A stretch of 64,000 nt of DNA from Altericroceibacterium endophyticum (GCF_009827595.1 NZ_WTYT01000003.1:248001-312000), one strand, 5' to 3'; numbered from the stretch's first letter, positions 10,010 through 19,242 are shown. Translations and numbers: made by a program. The notes: generated from the sequence alone by a model not told the origin.

Positions 10010-10878
10010 AGCTGGAGACACGCCAGAAACTCGCCGAACTTGGTCTCAATCTGACACCCGATATGATGCGCGCAACGCAGGCGATCTTTGCCGCCAGCCA
10101 TGGCGGGATGGATTCCGCGACCGTGGTGACGCGCGACCATGCCTATGGCCCGCATGAGCGCCACAGGCTCGATATTTTCCGGCAGGAGAGCGCGAAAGCC
10201 GCGCCGGTGCTGGTCTATGTCCATGGCGGCGGTTTCGTGATGGGGGACAAACGCACGCCAGACACGCCCTTTCACGACAATATCGGCGATTTCGCGGCCC
10301 GCAATGGCATGGTGGGCGTAACGATCACCTATCGCCTCGCGCCCGATAATCCCTGGCCTGCCGGGCCGGAGGATCTCGCGCGGCTGGTCACATGGCTGCA
10401 GGAAAATATCGCGCAACATGGCGGTGATCCGGAGCAGGTATTCCTGATGGGGCAGTCTGCCGGCGCGGTGCATGTCGCCAGCTATTGCGCGCATGAGCGT
10501 TTCCATCCCGGCGGCAAAGCAGGCATTGCCGGGGCGCTGCTGATCTCCTGCATCTATGATGTCGCGCGGGCCGATGCGAACCCGTTCCACAAGGCCTATT
10601 ATGGCGAGGATGAGAGCTTCTATGCCGGCTGTTCCACGCAGGACGGGCTGATTTCCAGCCCGATCCCCTGGCTGGCGACCGTGTCCGAATTTGACGTGCC
10701 GGACTTTCAGAAACAGGCGGCGGCGCTGGTCGCAGCCTATGGCAAGGCGCATTCGCGCTATCCCCGCATGCATTATCTCACCGGCCACAACCATCTGTCG
10801 CCCGGTCTGGAGGTCGGTTCGCCCGGCAGCACGCTGGAGCCCATCATCACGCAATTCATCGCCGCGCAGACGGCGTAG
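10006..10878 (+). CDS. Alpha/beta hydrolase, hormone-sensitive-lipase type esterase
   Basis: This 290-residue cytoplasmic carboxylesterase/lipase belongs to the HSL group. The oxyanion-hole motif HGGGF starts at residue 73, the nucleophile is Ser151 in GQSAGA, a probable acid is in VSEFDVPDF and the histidine is in TGHNHLSPG. The protein is preceded by a four-base overlap with the alcohol dehydrogenase and followed 21 bases later by the carotenoid-oxygenase gene. In the context it would cleave an ester of the imported substrate or of an intermediate. It has no signal peptide, in contrast to the second esterase of the cluster, which is exported. Confidence 0.9.
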   Translation: MKLETRQKLAELGLNLTPDMMRATQAIFAASHGGMDSATVVTRDHAYGPHERHRLDIFRQESAKAAPVLVYVHGGGFVMGDKRTPDTPFHDNIGDFAARNGMVGVTITYRLAPDNPWPAGPEDLARLVTWLQENIAQHGGDPEQVFLMGQSAGAVHVASYCAHERFHPGGKAGIAGALLISCIYDVARADANPFHKAYYGEDESFYAGCSTQDGLISSPIPWLATVSEFDVPDFQKQAAALVAAYGKAHSRYPRMHYLTGHNHLSPGLEVGSPGSTLEPIITQFIAAQTA

Positions 10879-10899
10879 GAAACAAGAGGGAGAGAGACT

Positions 10900-12351
10900 A
10901 TGGAACCTGTGCGTTTTTCGGAGAATGCCCTGTTCAAGGGTTGGGGCCAGCCGATGCGGACCGAAAGCACGATAGAAGGGCTGGAGGTCATTCAGGGGGA
11001 AATCCCTGAAGCTCTGGAAGGCACGCTCTATCGCAACGGGGCCGACTGGCAATATCCTTCGGGCAGGGACGACGATATCTTCATCGATGGGGAGGGCATG
11101 TTTCACATGTTCCGCTTCGAGCAGGGGCAGGTTTCCTATCGCAGCCGCTGGGTCACGACCGAGCGTTACAAGATGCAGAAGGACGCCAAGCGCGCGCTGT
11201 TCGGCCGATATCGCAATCGCTACACCAATGCGCCCGAGGCACGCGATGCGAATATGGGCACGGCCAACACCACCGCCATGTTCCATGCCGGGCATCTCTA
11301 TGCGCTCAAGGAAGACGACCACCCCTACGAGCTCGATCCCGATACGCTGGAAACGATCGGCCGCACCGACATGAACGGTCAGATTACGGCGCAGACCTTC
11401 ACCGCGCATCCCAAGGTCGATCCGATCACCAATGAACTGCTCGCCTTTGCCTATCAGGCGAAGGGGGACGGGTCGAAGGACATCTGCTTCTATCTGTTCG
11501 ACAAGGACGGCAAGAAGGCGAACGAAGTCTGGTTCGAAATGCCCTATCCCTGCTGCGTGCATGATTTCGCGGTGACCGATGAATGGATCGTTTTCCCCTT
11601 CTTCCCGCTGATCACCGATATGGATGTGGTGAAAGCGGGCGGGAATTACTTCCAGTGGCGGCCCGAGGAGGAAACCCATATCGCACTGGTGCCGCGTTAT
11701 GGCGATGCCAGCGGGATCAAATGGTTCAAAGGTCCGGCGGCGAGCGCAGGCCATATGATGAATGCGGTGCGCGAGGGGGACAAGGTCCATCTCGACGTCT
11801 GTTTCTATGAAGGCAATTGCTTCCCGTTTTTCCCGGCGCCTGATGGCGCGGAAACACCCTTCGTGCCGCCTTTCCTCACCCGGCTGACGATGGATCTGAC
11901 GTCGAATGACGGCGCTATCGAGAAGAACCGGCTGCTGGATGTCAGCTGCGAAATGCCGCGCACCGATGACCGGTATCAGGGGCGCCCCTATCGCCATGGT
12001 TTCATGATCGTCTATCGTTCGAAAGACGGCTCCAGCTCCACCGGGCGGTTCGACTTCGAAACCGGCACGCTCGATACCTATTCACCGGGGCCGGGCGACA
12101 CGGTGCAGGAATGCCAGTTCGTGCCTCGCACACCCGATTCACCGGAAGGGGATGGCTGGCTGCTGGTGCCGGTGGCGCGTGTCTCCGAAGGGCGCAGCGA
12201 TCTGGTGATACTCGACGCGCAGAACCTGGCTGCCGGACCGGTGGCGACGGTGAAACTGCCAGTGCGGGTCCGGTCGACCTTTCACGGAACATGGGTCCCG
12301 GCCGAAACAATAAGCAGCGGAAAATATCCCTACGAACTGGCGGAAATCTGA
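10900..12351 (+). CDS. Carotenoid oxygenase family protein (lignostilbene dioxygenase-like)
   Basis: This 483-residue non-heme iron dioxygenase belongs to the RPE65/carotenoid cleavage family, which splits a carbon-carbon double bond to give two carbonyl products. The four iron-binding histidines are recognisable: His170 (FTAHPK), His221 (CVHDFA), His285 (AGHMMN) and His462 (TFHGTW). The N-terminal EGTLYRNGADW and DGEGMFHMFRF blocks are standard. In sphingomonads this family includes lignostilbene-alpha,beta-dioxygenases (LsdA, NOV1) acting on stilbenes made from lignin dimers; apocarotenoid cleavage is the alternative. GAGGGAGAGA lies about six bases before the start. Position after the SnoaL, dehydrogenase and hydrolase genes suggests it is the ring-linker cleavage step. 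Confidence 0.92.
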   Translation: MEPVRFSENALFKGWGQPMRTESTIEGLEVIQGEIPEALEGTLYRNGADWQYPSGRDDDIFIDGEGMFHMFRFEQGQVSYRSRWVTTERYKMQKDAKRALFGRYRNRYTNAPEARDANMGTANTTAMFHAGHLYALKEDDHPYELDPDTLETIGRTDMNGQITAQTFTAHPKVDPITNELLAFAYQAKGDGSKDICFYLFDKDGKKANEVWFEMPYPCCVHDFAVTDEWIVFPFFPLITDMDVVKAGGNYFQWRPEEETHIALVPRYGDASGIKWFKGPAASAGHMMNAVREGDKVHLDVCFYEGNCFPFFPAPDGAETPFVPPFLTRLTMDLTSNDGAIEKNRLLDVSCEMPRTDDRYQGRPYRHGFMIVYRSKDGSSSTGRFDFETGTLDTYSPGPGDTVQECQFVPRTPDSPEGDGWLLVPVARVSEGRSDLVILDAQNLAAGPVATVKLPVRVRSTFHGTWVPAETISSGKYPYELAEI

Positions 12352-12631
12352 GTTTTATTTCCTTGGCTGTCGCCTGGCAGTCACGGAAAGGTAAATTTTT
12401 GTAGCGCTAATAATAAAGTTGTAGTTATACTCTTTGGTGACTCGCCAAAAGATGCGGGCATTCGGAGAGGAAATAGGCGGATCGTTGCCATGTGGCAGAC
12501 GAGCGCACACAGGCTGTCACGCGCTGACTGCGTGGGGCAGCCGCAATTACAACCCTCTCCGAAAATGGTGAAGCAATATCGGCTGGCAACAGGCCGATAC
12601 GGACGAGTTTTACTCGGTTCGTGGGGGGGAT
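12352..12631 (+). promoter_or_regulatory. 280-base intergenic region before the TonB receptor with operator-like AGTTGTAGTTATA
   Basis: An AT-rich block near 12400-12440 interrupts GC-rich DNA and contains AGTTGTAGTTATA (12417-12429) with a TATACT -10-like element inside it. The same AGTTGTA-TTA-A core occurs on the opposite strand before the aldehyde dehydrogenase gene. The rest (12450-12620) shows short inverted repeats but no convincing gene; the distal end has the GGGGGGGA ribosome-binding site for the receptor at 12623-12630. I see no other feature here. Confidence 0.4.
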
Positions 12632-15600
12632 ATGAAGAAATACCAAGACAGGACAATTGCGCGCTTTGGAATCAGCCTGGGCGTGATGGCGATAGCGCTG
12701 GCCAGCGGGCCGGCATTGCATGCACAGGATACCAGTGAATCGGAGAACCGGACCGATCAGCCCGGCTATGGAGATTCGACTGTTACCGATCCGGTGCAAT
12801 TGCCGCGCGAGGCCGACAGCGCCTTTGACGAGGCCACCGCCTATAAGGAAATCGTCGTTACCGGCACCAATATTTCCGGCGTCAAGAATGTCGGCAGTGA
12901 AACGGTCGTCCTGAGCCGGGAAGACGTGCTTTCCACCGGCCGGAATTCGGTCGCGGATGTGTTGCGCACGCTGCCGCAAGTGCAGAATGTCGGGTCGTTC
13001 ACTGCGGCCAGCAATGGCGGCAATGCGCAGGGTGGAGGCAATGCGACCCGCGGCAATGCGATCAATCTGCGCGGGGTCGGGCAGGGGGCGACGCTGACGC
13101 TAGTCGATGGTCACCGCGTCACGCCTAGCGGCACTGCCGGGGCGTTCAGCGAAGCCAATCAGGTGCCGATTGCAGCGATCGAACGGATCGAGGTGATCGC
13201 CGATGGCGCTTCGGCGATTTATGGTTCGGACGCCATCGCCGGCGTGATCAACTATGTTCTGCGCAAGGATTTTCAGGGCGTGGAGCTGGGCGGTCGCTAC
13301 ACGATCGGCGCCTATAATAATGATGAATATGCTCTCACCGGCACGGTCGGCACCAAATGGGATACCGGCATGGGGTCGGGCAATATCATCGCGACCTATG
13401 AATATTTCCATCGTGATCCCTATCTGCGCGGGCGCAATGCGCGGCTGCGGGCCGATCAGCGCGGTTTTGGCGGGCAGGATGATCGCGTGGTCGATAATGC
13501 GGCAACCGCCGCTTATGCCGGCAATGTGGTGATCCCTACCGCCGACGGGCTGCGAAATCCGCTGTTCCCGCAGGGCGGCGCCTATACCTATTATGCCGTG
13601 CCCGACAATCCGACCGGCGCTCCTCTGACCGCAGCCGATCTGCGCGAAGTGCGTCTCGATTGTGATGACGGTTCCTGTGTCGGCTATCCCAATCTTGTCG
13701 ATCGCACCGATTACGAAGACTATCTGGGCGAACTCGATCGTCATCAGGTGGCGGTGTTTTTCAATCAGGAAATCGGCGATTTCACGATCTACGATCAGGC
13801 CTTCTACACCCATTCCAAACAGTTTACGCGCACCTATCTGTCCGGCAATTCCGTGACCAGCGCCAGCGTCTATATCGATCCGGAAAACCCGGCCTATATC
13901 GATGGCCTGCCCAATACGGTGCGTTCCTCGGTCCCCGGCGCGTTCCCTGCCGTGCAACAGCCGCTCGTGGTGCAGATGAATCTGCTGGCGCGGATGCCCG
14001 ATGGCGCGCCGCGCTTCGGCAATCAGAACCCGGATGAAAGCTTCACCAACACTTTCGGGGTGCGTTCCGGTCTCTTTGGTGACTGGAACTGGGAAACCTA
14101 TTACACATACGGCCAGAACAAGAGCTGCGGCGTCTGCTATCTCGGCAATTACATCTCGCTCGAAAACAACGCCTCGGCGATCAATCTGCTTTACGATCCC
14201 ATCGGCAGCGTGCCGCAGCTGGGCCTCGGGCTTCAGAACGCCTTGCAGAATCTGATCGACCGTCCGGAAGGTGATCCGCTGCGGGTCAATCCTTTTGCGA
14301 CCACGCAATTTACCCAGGATCAGCTCGATTATATCCTCGGCACCAATTCCCAATATGGGCAGAATTACTCCCATGACGTGGTGATGAAGCTCGACGGCTC
14401 GCTGGCACAGCTGCCGGGCGGCACGATGAAGGCGGCGATCGGCGGCGAATATTATTATGGCATTCAGAAGCTACAGAATGCGGCCAACCGTCCGCCTGAC
14501 CCGGGTTATGTGACCACGCCCGATGCCGATGCCCGTTCAACACGTGAACAATATGCGGTGTTCGGTGAAATCTATCTGCCGCTGGTGGGCTACGATATGG
14601 ACGTTCCGCTGATGGAGGAACTGACGCTGAGTGGGGCGCTGCGTTATGACCATTATTCGGACTTCGGATCGACCACCAATCCCAAGATCAGCGCGAACTG
14701 GATGGTGAATCAGAGCCTCTCCTTCCGCGGATCATGGGGGACGTCGTTCCGCGCGCCGGGTCTGCCAGAACTCAATGCCGGGGTCTTCTCGGTCGGGGTC
14801 GGTCTTTCCACCACGCTGCCGCCCGGGGTCGACGATATTCCGAACGATGGCGGGGTGGCCAACACACTGCTCTATATCGGCAACAATCCCAATCTGAAGG
14901 CGGAAACCGGGACGAACTGGCAAGTGGGGATGGATTTCACGCCGACATCGCTGCCCGGCTTCAAATTCACCACCACCTATTACAATATTTCCTACAACAA
15001 CAAGCTGGGCAGCGCGCCCAACAACAATCTGTTCCTGGCAACGGCAGAGAACCGGGAGATCTATTCGGCCTATATCGTGCCGATCAACAATCCCGACACA
15101 TGCGTTAATTCGGACCCCTCGACCTTCGACCCCAATCTCGTCGAATATGCGAGCTTTCTCTATCAGGCGAATGCCGGCGTCAATCCGCGCGATTATTGCG
15201 GGATCGACGTGGTGCTCGACGGGCGCGGCCTGAGCGCAGCCAAAACCATGCAGGACGGCATCGATCTCAGCCTCGATTATGTCACAGGCACCGATGCCGG
15301 CCGCTTCGGCTTCAATCTGGGTGTCAGCCACATCCTGTCGAGCAAGTCGGTGACGGTCGCAGGCAATGATCCGGTCGATACGCTGGACACGATCGGTGAC
15401 CCGATCAGCTGGCGCGGTCGCGGCAATATCTCCTATGCCACCGGCCCGTTCTCGGCGACGCTGTTCGGCAATTACACCGGCGGCTATACCAATGATGCGC
15501 CGCTGACGATTGCGGGTGAGCTGCAACCGGAACAGGAAATCGGTTCCTGGACGACCTTCGATCTCAATCTCTCGCTCAGCTTCGACCGCGGCGATAACCG

Positions 15601-15766
15601 CTTCGGCTTCATGGACGGGCTGCGGCTGAGTGCGACGGTCACCAATCTGTTCGACAAGGACCCGCCGATCGTGAATTCGGCCCTGACGCCGAGCTCCTCG
15701 ATCGATCTGACCGCGCATAATGCCTATGGCCGCTATGTGCAGTTCCAGGTCACCAAATCCTTCTGA
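12632..15766 (+). CDS. TonB-dependent outer-membrane receptor
   Basis: A large 1,044-residue beta-barrel transporter of the outer membrane. A signal peptide ends at ALHA near residue 31; a TonB-box-like EIVVTG is at 73-78; the plug domain follows with SVADVLRTLPQVQN, INLRGVGQGATLTLVDGHRV and VEVIADGASAIYGSDAIAGV in pieces. The protein ends YVQFQVTKSF with the terminal phenylalanine expected for BAM-dependent assembly. The long size and plug sequence fit the oar-like/sphingomonad receptors that import sugars, aromatics or oligomers. It lies downstream of the catabolic operon and ahead of an exported esterase, so it is probably the importer for the cluster's substrate. Energy would come from the ExbB-ExbD-TonB system encoded at 27.5-30.2 kb. 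Confidence 0.93.
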   Translation: MKKYQDRTIARFGISLGVMAIALASGPALHAQDTSESENRTDQPGYGDSTVTDPVQLPREADSAFDEATAYKEIVVTGTNISGVKNVGSETVVLSREDVLSTGRNSVADVLRTLPQVQNVGSFTAASNGGNAQGGGNATRGNAINLRGVGQGATLTLVDGHRVTPSGTAGAFSEANQVPIAAIERIEVIADGASAIYGSDAIAGVINYVLRKDFQGVELGGRYTIGAYNNDEYALTGTVGTKWDTGMGSGNIIATYEYFHRDPYLRGRNARLRADQRGFGGQDDRVVDNAATAAYAGNVVIPTADGLRNPLFPQGGAYTYYAVPDNPTGAPLTAADLREVRLDCDDGSCVGYPNLVDRTDYEDYLGELDRHQVAVFFNQEIGDFTIYDQAFYTHSKQFTRTYLSGNSVTSASVYIDPENPAYIDGLPNTVRSSVPGAFPAVQQPLVVQMNLLARMPDGAPRFGNQNPDESFTNTFGVRSGLFGDWNWETYYTYGQNKSCGVCYLGNYISLENNASAINLLYDPIGSVPQLGLGLQNALQNLIDRPEGDPLRVNPFATTQFTQDQLDYILGTNSQYGQNYSHDVVMKLDGSLAQLPGGTMKAAIGGEYYYGIQKLQNAANRPPDPGYVTTPDADARSTREQYAVFGEIYLPLVGYDMDVPLMEELTLSGALRYDHYSDFGSTTNPKISANWMVNQSLSFRGSWGTSFRAPGLPELNAGVFSVGVGLSTTLPPGVDDIPNDGGVANTLLYIGNNPNLKAETGTNWQVGMDFTPTSLPGFKFTTTYYNISYNNKLGSAPNNNLFLATAENREIYSAYIVPINNPDTCVNSDPSTFDPNLVEYASFLYQANAGVNPRDYCGIDVVLDGRGLSAAKTMQDGIDLSLDYVTGTDAGRFGFNLGVSHILSSKSVTVAGNDPVDTLDTIGDPISWRGRGNISYATGPFSATLFGNYTGGYTNDAPLTIAGELQPEQEIGSWTTFDLNLSLSFDRGDNRFGFMDGLRLSATVTNLFDKDPPIVNSALTPSSSIDLTAHNAYGRYVQFQVTKSF

Positions 15767-15774
15767 CGAAGGAC

Positions 15775-15804
15775 GGCCGGCGCGAAAGAGGGATCGCGCC
15801 GGCC
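15775..15804 (+). other. Perfect 11-bp intercistronic hairpin between receptor and esterase genes
   Basis: GGCCGGCGCGA (15775-15785) and TCGCGCCGGCC (15794-15804) are exact inverted repeats with an 8-base loop, starting nine bases after the receptor stop. There is no T-run, so it may stabilise the upstream mRNA, act as a weak terminator, or set the ratio of receptor to esterase. Confidence 0.75.
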
Positions 15805-15845
15805 ATTTACCCGCTTTCCCGCCCTTTCAGACTGGGAGACCCACT

Positions 15846-17045
15846 TTGAAACTGCTCAAATATTCCATTCTCGGCGCGCTCGCCGCTCTGGCGATGCCTG
15901 CCTATGCCCAGCCAACCCCCGCCGATGGAGCAAGCTGCCGCCCGACCGGCATGTTCGCCATGCCCGATTACACATCGGTCGAGGTGCTGCCTGATCACCG
16001 CGTGACCTTCCGCGTTTGTGCGCCTGAGGCGCAGGACGTGCGGGTGACGAGTTCGGATATCGCCGACATCATCCCCATGGGTTTCCCGCCGGGCACGCCT
16101 TTTGGTCTGGAAATGACGCAGGACGACACCGGATTGTGGAGCGTCACCACGGCCAAGCCGGTGCCCGCCGATACCTATCGCTTCAATTTCATGGTCGATG
16201 GCGCGCGCGTGCCCGATCCACTCGGCACGATGTTTTCGGAAGAGCGTGTGGGGATCAATTCGATGTTCCAGGTGCCGGGGCCGGAGGGGGCCTTCCAGCA
16301 ATGGAACAAGGATGTGGCCCATGGGGTGGTGAGTGAAATCACCTATTGGTCCGATGCGATCGGTGCGCCGCGCCGGGCGCATATCTACACCCCGCCGGGC
16401 TATATGGATGATGATGGGGAAGCCGATTATCCGGTCCTTTATCTCGTCCATGGTGCAGGCGACAGTGATGACAGCTGGTCCACAGTGGGCCGGGAAAATG
16501 TCATCCTCGATAATCTGATTGCCGCGGGCAAGGCGAAGAAGATGATCGTCGTGATGCCCGATGGGCACACGCCGGTGCGCCCCGATGTCGATCTGCTGGC
16601 CAATAATGATTTCGGCAATGATCTGATTCAGGATCTCATCCCCTATGTGGACAGCCATTTTCGCACCATCGATGACCCCGATGCGCGGGCGATGGCAGGG
16701 CTTTCCATGGGCGGCGCGCATACGATCCGTAACGGGCTCACCCATCCCGACCTGTTCCACTATATCGGGATCTTCTCGATGGGGCTTGGCATGCAGGGTG
16801 CGGGCGATCAGGTCGCGGATTATGAAAAGACCAACGATGCCGCGCTGAAGCAGGCGGCGCAGGATCTGAAGCTGGTCTATTACGCGATGGGCAAGGACGA
16901 TTTCCTCCATGGCACCGTCGCACCGACCCGCGGTATCTTCGAGAAATATGGAATCGACCATATTTATAATGAAAGCGAAGGCGGCCACACCTGGATCAAC
17001 TGGCGGCGCTATTTCGCAGATTTTGCACCGCGCCTGTTTCAATAA
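15846..17045 (+). CDS. Exported esterase, esterase D/feruloyl-esterase family with N-terminal Ig-like domain
   Basis: A 399-residue protein using a TTG start at 15846. This start is preferred because GGGAGA lies six bases before it and it gives a clean signal peptide KLLKYSILGALAALAMPAYA; the frame is open further upstream but runs back into the receptor gene. After cleavage, residues 40-150 form an E-set/CBM48-like domain, with VTFRVCAPEAQDVRV and TYRFNFMVDGARVPDPLG. The alpha/beta hydrolase domain follows: YLVHGAGDSDDSW, nucleophile Ser287 in GLSMGGAH and histidine in GGHTWINWRRY. This architecture matches enterochelin-esterase-like and feruloyl/acetyl xylan esterases. It would release the acid or alcohol part of an esterified substrate in the periplasm before or after receptor-mediated import. 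Confidence 0.9.
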   Translation: MKLLKYSILGALAALAMPAYAQPTPADGASCRPTGMFAMPDYTSVEVLPDHRVTFRVCAPEAQDVRVTSSDIADIIPMGFPPGTPFGLEMTQDDTGLWSVTTAKPVPADTYRFNFMVDGARVPDPLGTMFSEERVGINSMFQVPGPEGAFQQWNKDVAHGVVSEITYWSDAIGAPRRAHIYTPPGYMDDDGEADYPVLYLVHGAGDSDDSWSTVGRENVILDNLIAAGKAKKMIVVMPDGHTPVRPDVDLLANNDFGNDLIQDLIPYVDSHFRTIDDPDARAMAGLSMGGAHTIRNGLTHPDLFHYIGIFSMGLGMQGAGDQVADYEKTNDAALKQAAQDLKLVYYAMGKDDFLHGTVAPTRGIFEKYGIDHIYNESEGGHTWINWRRYFADFAPRLFQ

Positions 17046-17108
17046 GGCACGATGTCACGGTTGGAATGCGTGGCGGTTGGGCCAGTATCCTCTCGCCGCC
17101 GCGCATTC

Positions 17109-17148
17109 TGCCGGCCCCGGCATCTCACCACCTTGGCCGGGGCCGGCA
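17109..17148. terminator. Bidirectional terminator-like hairpin between esterase gene and panC
   Basis: TGCCGGCCCCGGC (17109-17121) and GCCGGGGCCGGCA (17136-17148) are perfect 13-bp inverted repeats around a 14-base loop. They sit between two convergent genes. No T-run follows on either strand, so strength as an intrinsic terminator is uncertain. Confidence 0.65.
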
Positions 17149-17186
17149 CTCCCAGGGATTTTGCGCATCCATTGGCCGTTGCGCGT

Positions 17187-18050
17187 TTATTCGGTGGTGG
17201 GAAGAACCGGCATATTGTCGATCAGCCGTGTCCCGCCGATCCGTGCCGCCACCAGCAGGCGGGCGGGCTGCGTACCCATTTCGCTAAGCGGCGCTAAGGA
17301 GGCGGCATCGGCGAGCTGGGCGTAATCTACCGCGGAAAAGCCCGCGCTCAGCAGCGTTTCCTCAAGCGTGGTCAGCGCATTGTCCACATCATCGCCGCCG
17401 TCGATCTTGTGAATCGCCTGTTTCATCGCGCGCGGCAAACTGGCGGCACGGCGGCGGTTTTCGGCGGAAAGGTAGCGATTGCGGCTGCTCATCGCCAGGC
17501 CATCCTCTTCACGCACGATCGGCACACCCAGAATCGCGTCGGCGCGGGGCTGCGTCAGGTCCAGATCGCGCGCCATGCGGCGGATGACGGCCAGTTGCTG
17601 CCAGTCCTTCTCCCCGAACAGCGCCAGATCGGGCCGGACCTGATTGAACAATTTGGCCACCACCGTTGCCACCCCATCAAAATGTCCCGGCCGCGCTGCG
17701 CCGCAGAATCCTTCCGACACGCCGGACACGGAAATGCTGGTGGCGAAACCTTGCGGGTACATTTGCTCCACATCCGGTGCCCAAAGCAGGGCCGTGCCGG
17801 CCTGCTGCAGCATGCGGGCATCGTCTTCCAATTGCCGGGGATAGGAATCCAGATCTTCATTCGGGCCGAATTGCGTGGGATTGACGAAGATGGATGCCAC
17901 GACATGGTCGGCCCGCTCGCCCGCAGCGCGGATCAATGCCATATGTCCGTCATGCAGCGCGCCCATGGTCGGGACGAGCGCGATAGTGCCGCTTTCGCGC
18001 AGCGCCGAAACGGCATTGCGCAGGGGATCAAGCTGATTGATAATTTGCAC
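17187..18050 (-). CDS. panC: Pantothenate synthetase
   Basis: This enzyme joins pantoate and beta-alanine, using ATP, to make pantothenate for coenzyme A. The 287-residue length is normal. Family motifs are [10 protein letters not shown] (residues 27-36), [36 protein letters not shown] and [10 protein letters not shown] placed the start at the GTG at 18050, with GGAG eight bases upstream; the frame is open further but those codons run into the divergent mipZ gene. Divergent transcription from mipZ leaves a 76-base shared promoter region. No panB lies nearby. Confidence 0.95.
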   Translation of the reverse strand: MQIINQLDPLRNAVSALRESGTIALVPTMGALHDGHMALIRAAGERADHVVASIFVNPTQFGPNEDLDSYPRQLEDDARMLQQAGTALLWAPDVEQMYPQGFATSISVSGVSEGFCGAARPGHFDGVATVVAKLFNQVRPDLALFGEKDWQQLAVIRRMARDLDLTQPRADAILGVPIVREEDGLAMSSRNRYLSAENRRRAASLPRAMKQAIHKIDGGDDVDNALTTLEETLLSAGFSAVDYAQLADAASLAPLSEMGTQPARLLVAARIGGTRLIDNMPVLPTTE

Positions 18051-18126
18051 CGGATTCTCCGCTTCGATAAGGCTTATGGTCAAATGCCCTATACGGGTGC
18101 CCTGTTGAGAGAAAGAGCCAGCATTC

Positions 18127-18936
18127 GTGTCTGAGACAGCAGCCCCCCACCGGATAGTCTTCGCCAATGAAAAAGGCGGGACGGGTAAATCCACCACCGC
18201 AGTGCATGTTGCCGTGGCACTGGCCTATCACGGCGTCAAAGTGGCTGCGATCGACCTTGATCCGCGTCAACGCACGTTGTTCCGCTATCTGGAAAACCGC
18301 GCGGAGACGGCCAAACGGCGCGATATCGACCTGCCCACGGCGACATTCGACGTGTTTGAGGGGGACGAGACCGCCGCGCTCGATGCCCAGATCGAACGGC
18401 TGAGCGAAGGGGCCGATTTCATCATTTTCGATACGCCGGGGCGTGACGATGTGCTGGCCCGCCACGTGGCGACCGAAGCCGATACGCTGGTGACGCCGCT
18501 GAATGATTCCTTCGTCGATTTCGACCTGATCGGTCAGGTCGATGCGGAGAATTTCAAGGTCAAACGGCTCAGCTTCTATGCCGAACTGATCTGGGAAACG
18601 CGCAAGAAGCGGGCGATGAGCCAATTGCGTGACCAGCGCCGCGAAATGGACTGGGTGGTGGTGCGCAACCGGACCCAGCATATCGAGGCGCGCAACCAGA
18701 AACGGATCGATCAGGCGCTGCATGAACTCTCCAAACGAGTGGGGTTCCGGGTGGCGCGCGGCATGTCCGAACGCGTGATCTACCGCGAATTGTTCCCTTC
18801 CGGCCTGACGCTGCTCGACAAGGGGCATCTGGGCGATCTGGGCACCAGCCATCTGGTCGCGCGTCAGGAATTGCGCGGTCTGGTCTCCGGTCTCAATCTG
18901 CCCATGCCTGACCGCCGCAAAGCCGAAACGGCCTGA
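18127..18936 (+). CDS. mipZ: MipZ, ParA-type ATPase that positions the division plane
   Basis: MipZ forms a bipolar gradient by binding ParB near the chromosome origin and inhibits FtsZ assembly away from mid-cell in alphaproteobacteria. The 269-residue protein starts with a GTG and shows the deviant Walker [12 protein letters not shown], the IDLDPRQRT switch segment, the [11 protein letters not shown]alker B and the strongly MipZ-specific [22 protein letters not shown] and [14 protein letters not shown] blocks. These separate it from plasmid and chromosomal ParA. It diverges from panC and is followed five bases later by a membrane J-domain gene. Confidence 0.95.
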   Translation: MSETAAPHRIVFANEKGGTGKSTTAVHVAVALAYHGVKVAAIDLDPRQRTLFRYLENRAETAKRRDIDLPTATFDVFEGDETAALDAQIERLSEGADFIIFDTPGRDDVLARHVATEADTLVTPLNDSFVDFDLIGQVDAENFKVKRLSFYAELIWETRKKRAMSQLRDQRREMDWVVVRNRTQHIEARNQKRIDQALHELSKRVGFRVARGMSERVIYRELFPSGLTLLDKGHLGDLGTSHLVARQELRGLVSGLNLPMPDRRKAETA

Positions 18937-18940
18937 CGCG

Positions 18941-19225
18941 GTGAGCAAATTTCTCCTCCTCGCGGCGCTGGGCGTGCTCATCTGGAAAATGCTCACCGGG
19001 CGCTGGCCGTGGGAGGGTTTGCTCCGCCCCACGCGCGAAGATCTGGAAAAACAGGCGCGCCGTCTGCTCGGCCTCGGGCCTGATGCCTCGCGCGAAGACA
19101 TTATCGACGCACATCGCAAACGCCTCACCGCAGTTCATCCCGATCGGGGTGGGCGGCATGAGGATGTTATTGCAGTGAATGCGGCACGTGATCTGCTGCT
19201 CGAGCGTATGGATAGAAACAAGTAG
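18941..19225 (+). CDS. Small membrane-anchored J-domain protein
   Basis: A 94-residue protein with a GTG start five bases after mipZ. Residues 1-20 form a membrane helix (KFLLLAALGVLIWKMLTG), and the C-terminal half is a J domain (ARRLLGLGPDASREDIIDAH, then AVHPDRGG with the HPD tripeptide that stimulates DnaK ATPase). The layout resembles the TIM14/DjlC class of membrane J proteins. Its stop shares a base with the GTG codon at 19225, close to the next gene, so mipZ, this gene and the phosphohexomutase gene look like one operon. A specific client is not known to me. Confidence 0.88.
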   Translation: MSKFLLLAALGVLIWKMLTGRWPWEGLLRPTREDLEKQARRLLGLGPDASREDIIDAHRKRLTAVHPDRGGRHEDVIAVNAARDLLLERMDRNK

Positions 19226-19242
19226 TGACAGCGAGGAACATC

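Noticed and set aside
9904..11997. Long open frame (697 codons) on the minus strand opposite the dehydrogenase, hydrolase and oxygenase genes
   Set aside because: It is a mirror of three well-supported plus-strand genes in GC-rich DNA; the product is His/Arg/Ile-rich with no recognisable motif.
13100..14374. Antisense open frame of 424 codons in the TonB receptor gene
   Set aside because: Shadow frame with unusual Ile/Gly/Arg-rich composition; the receptor is certain.
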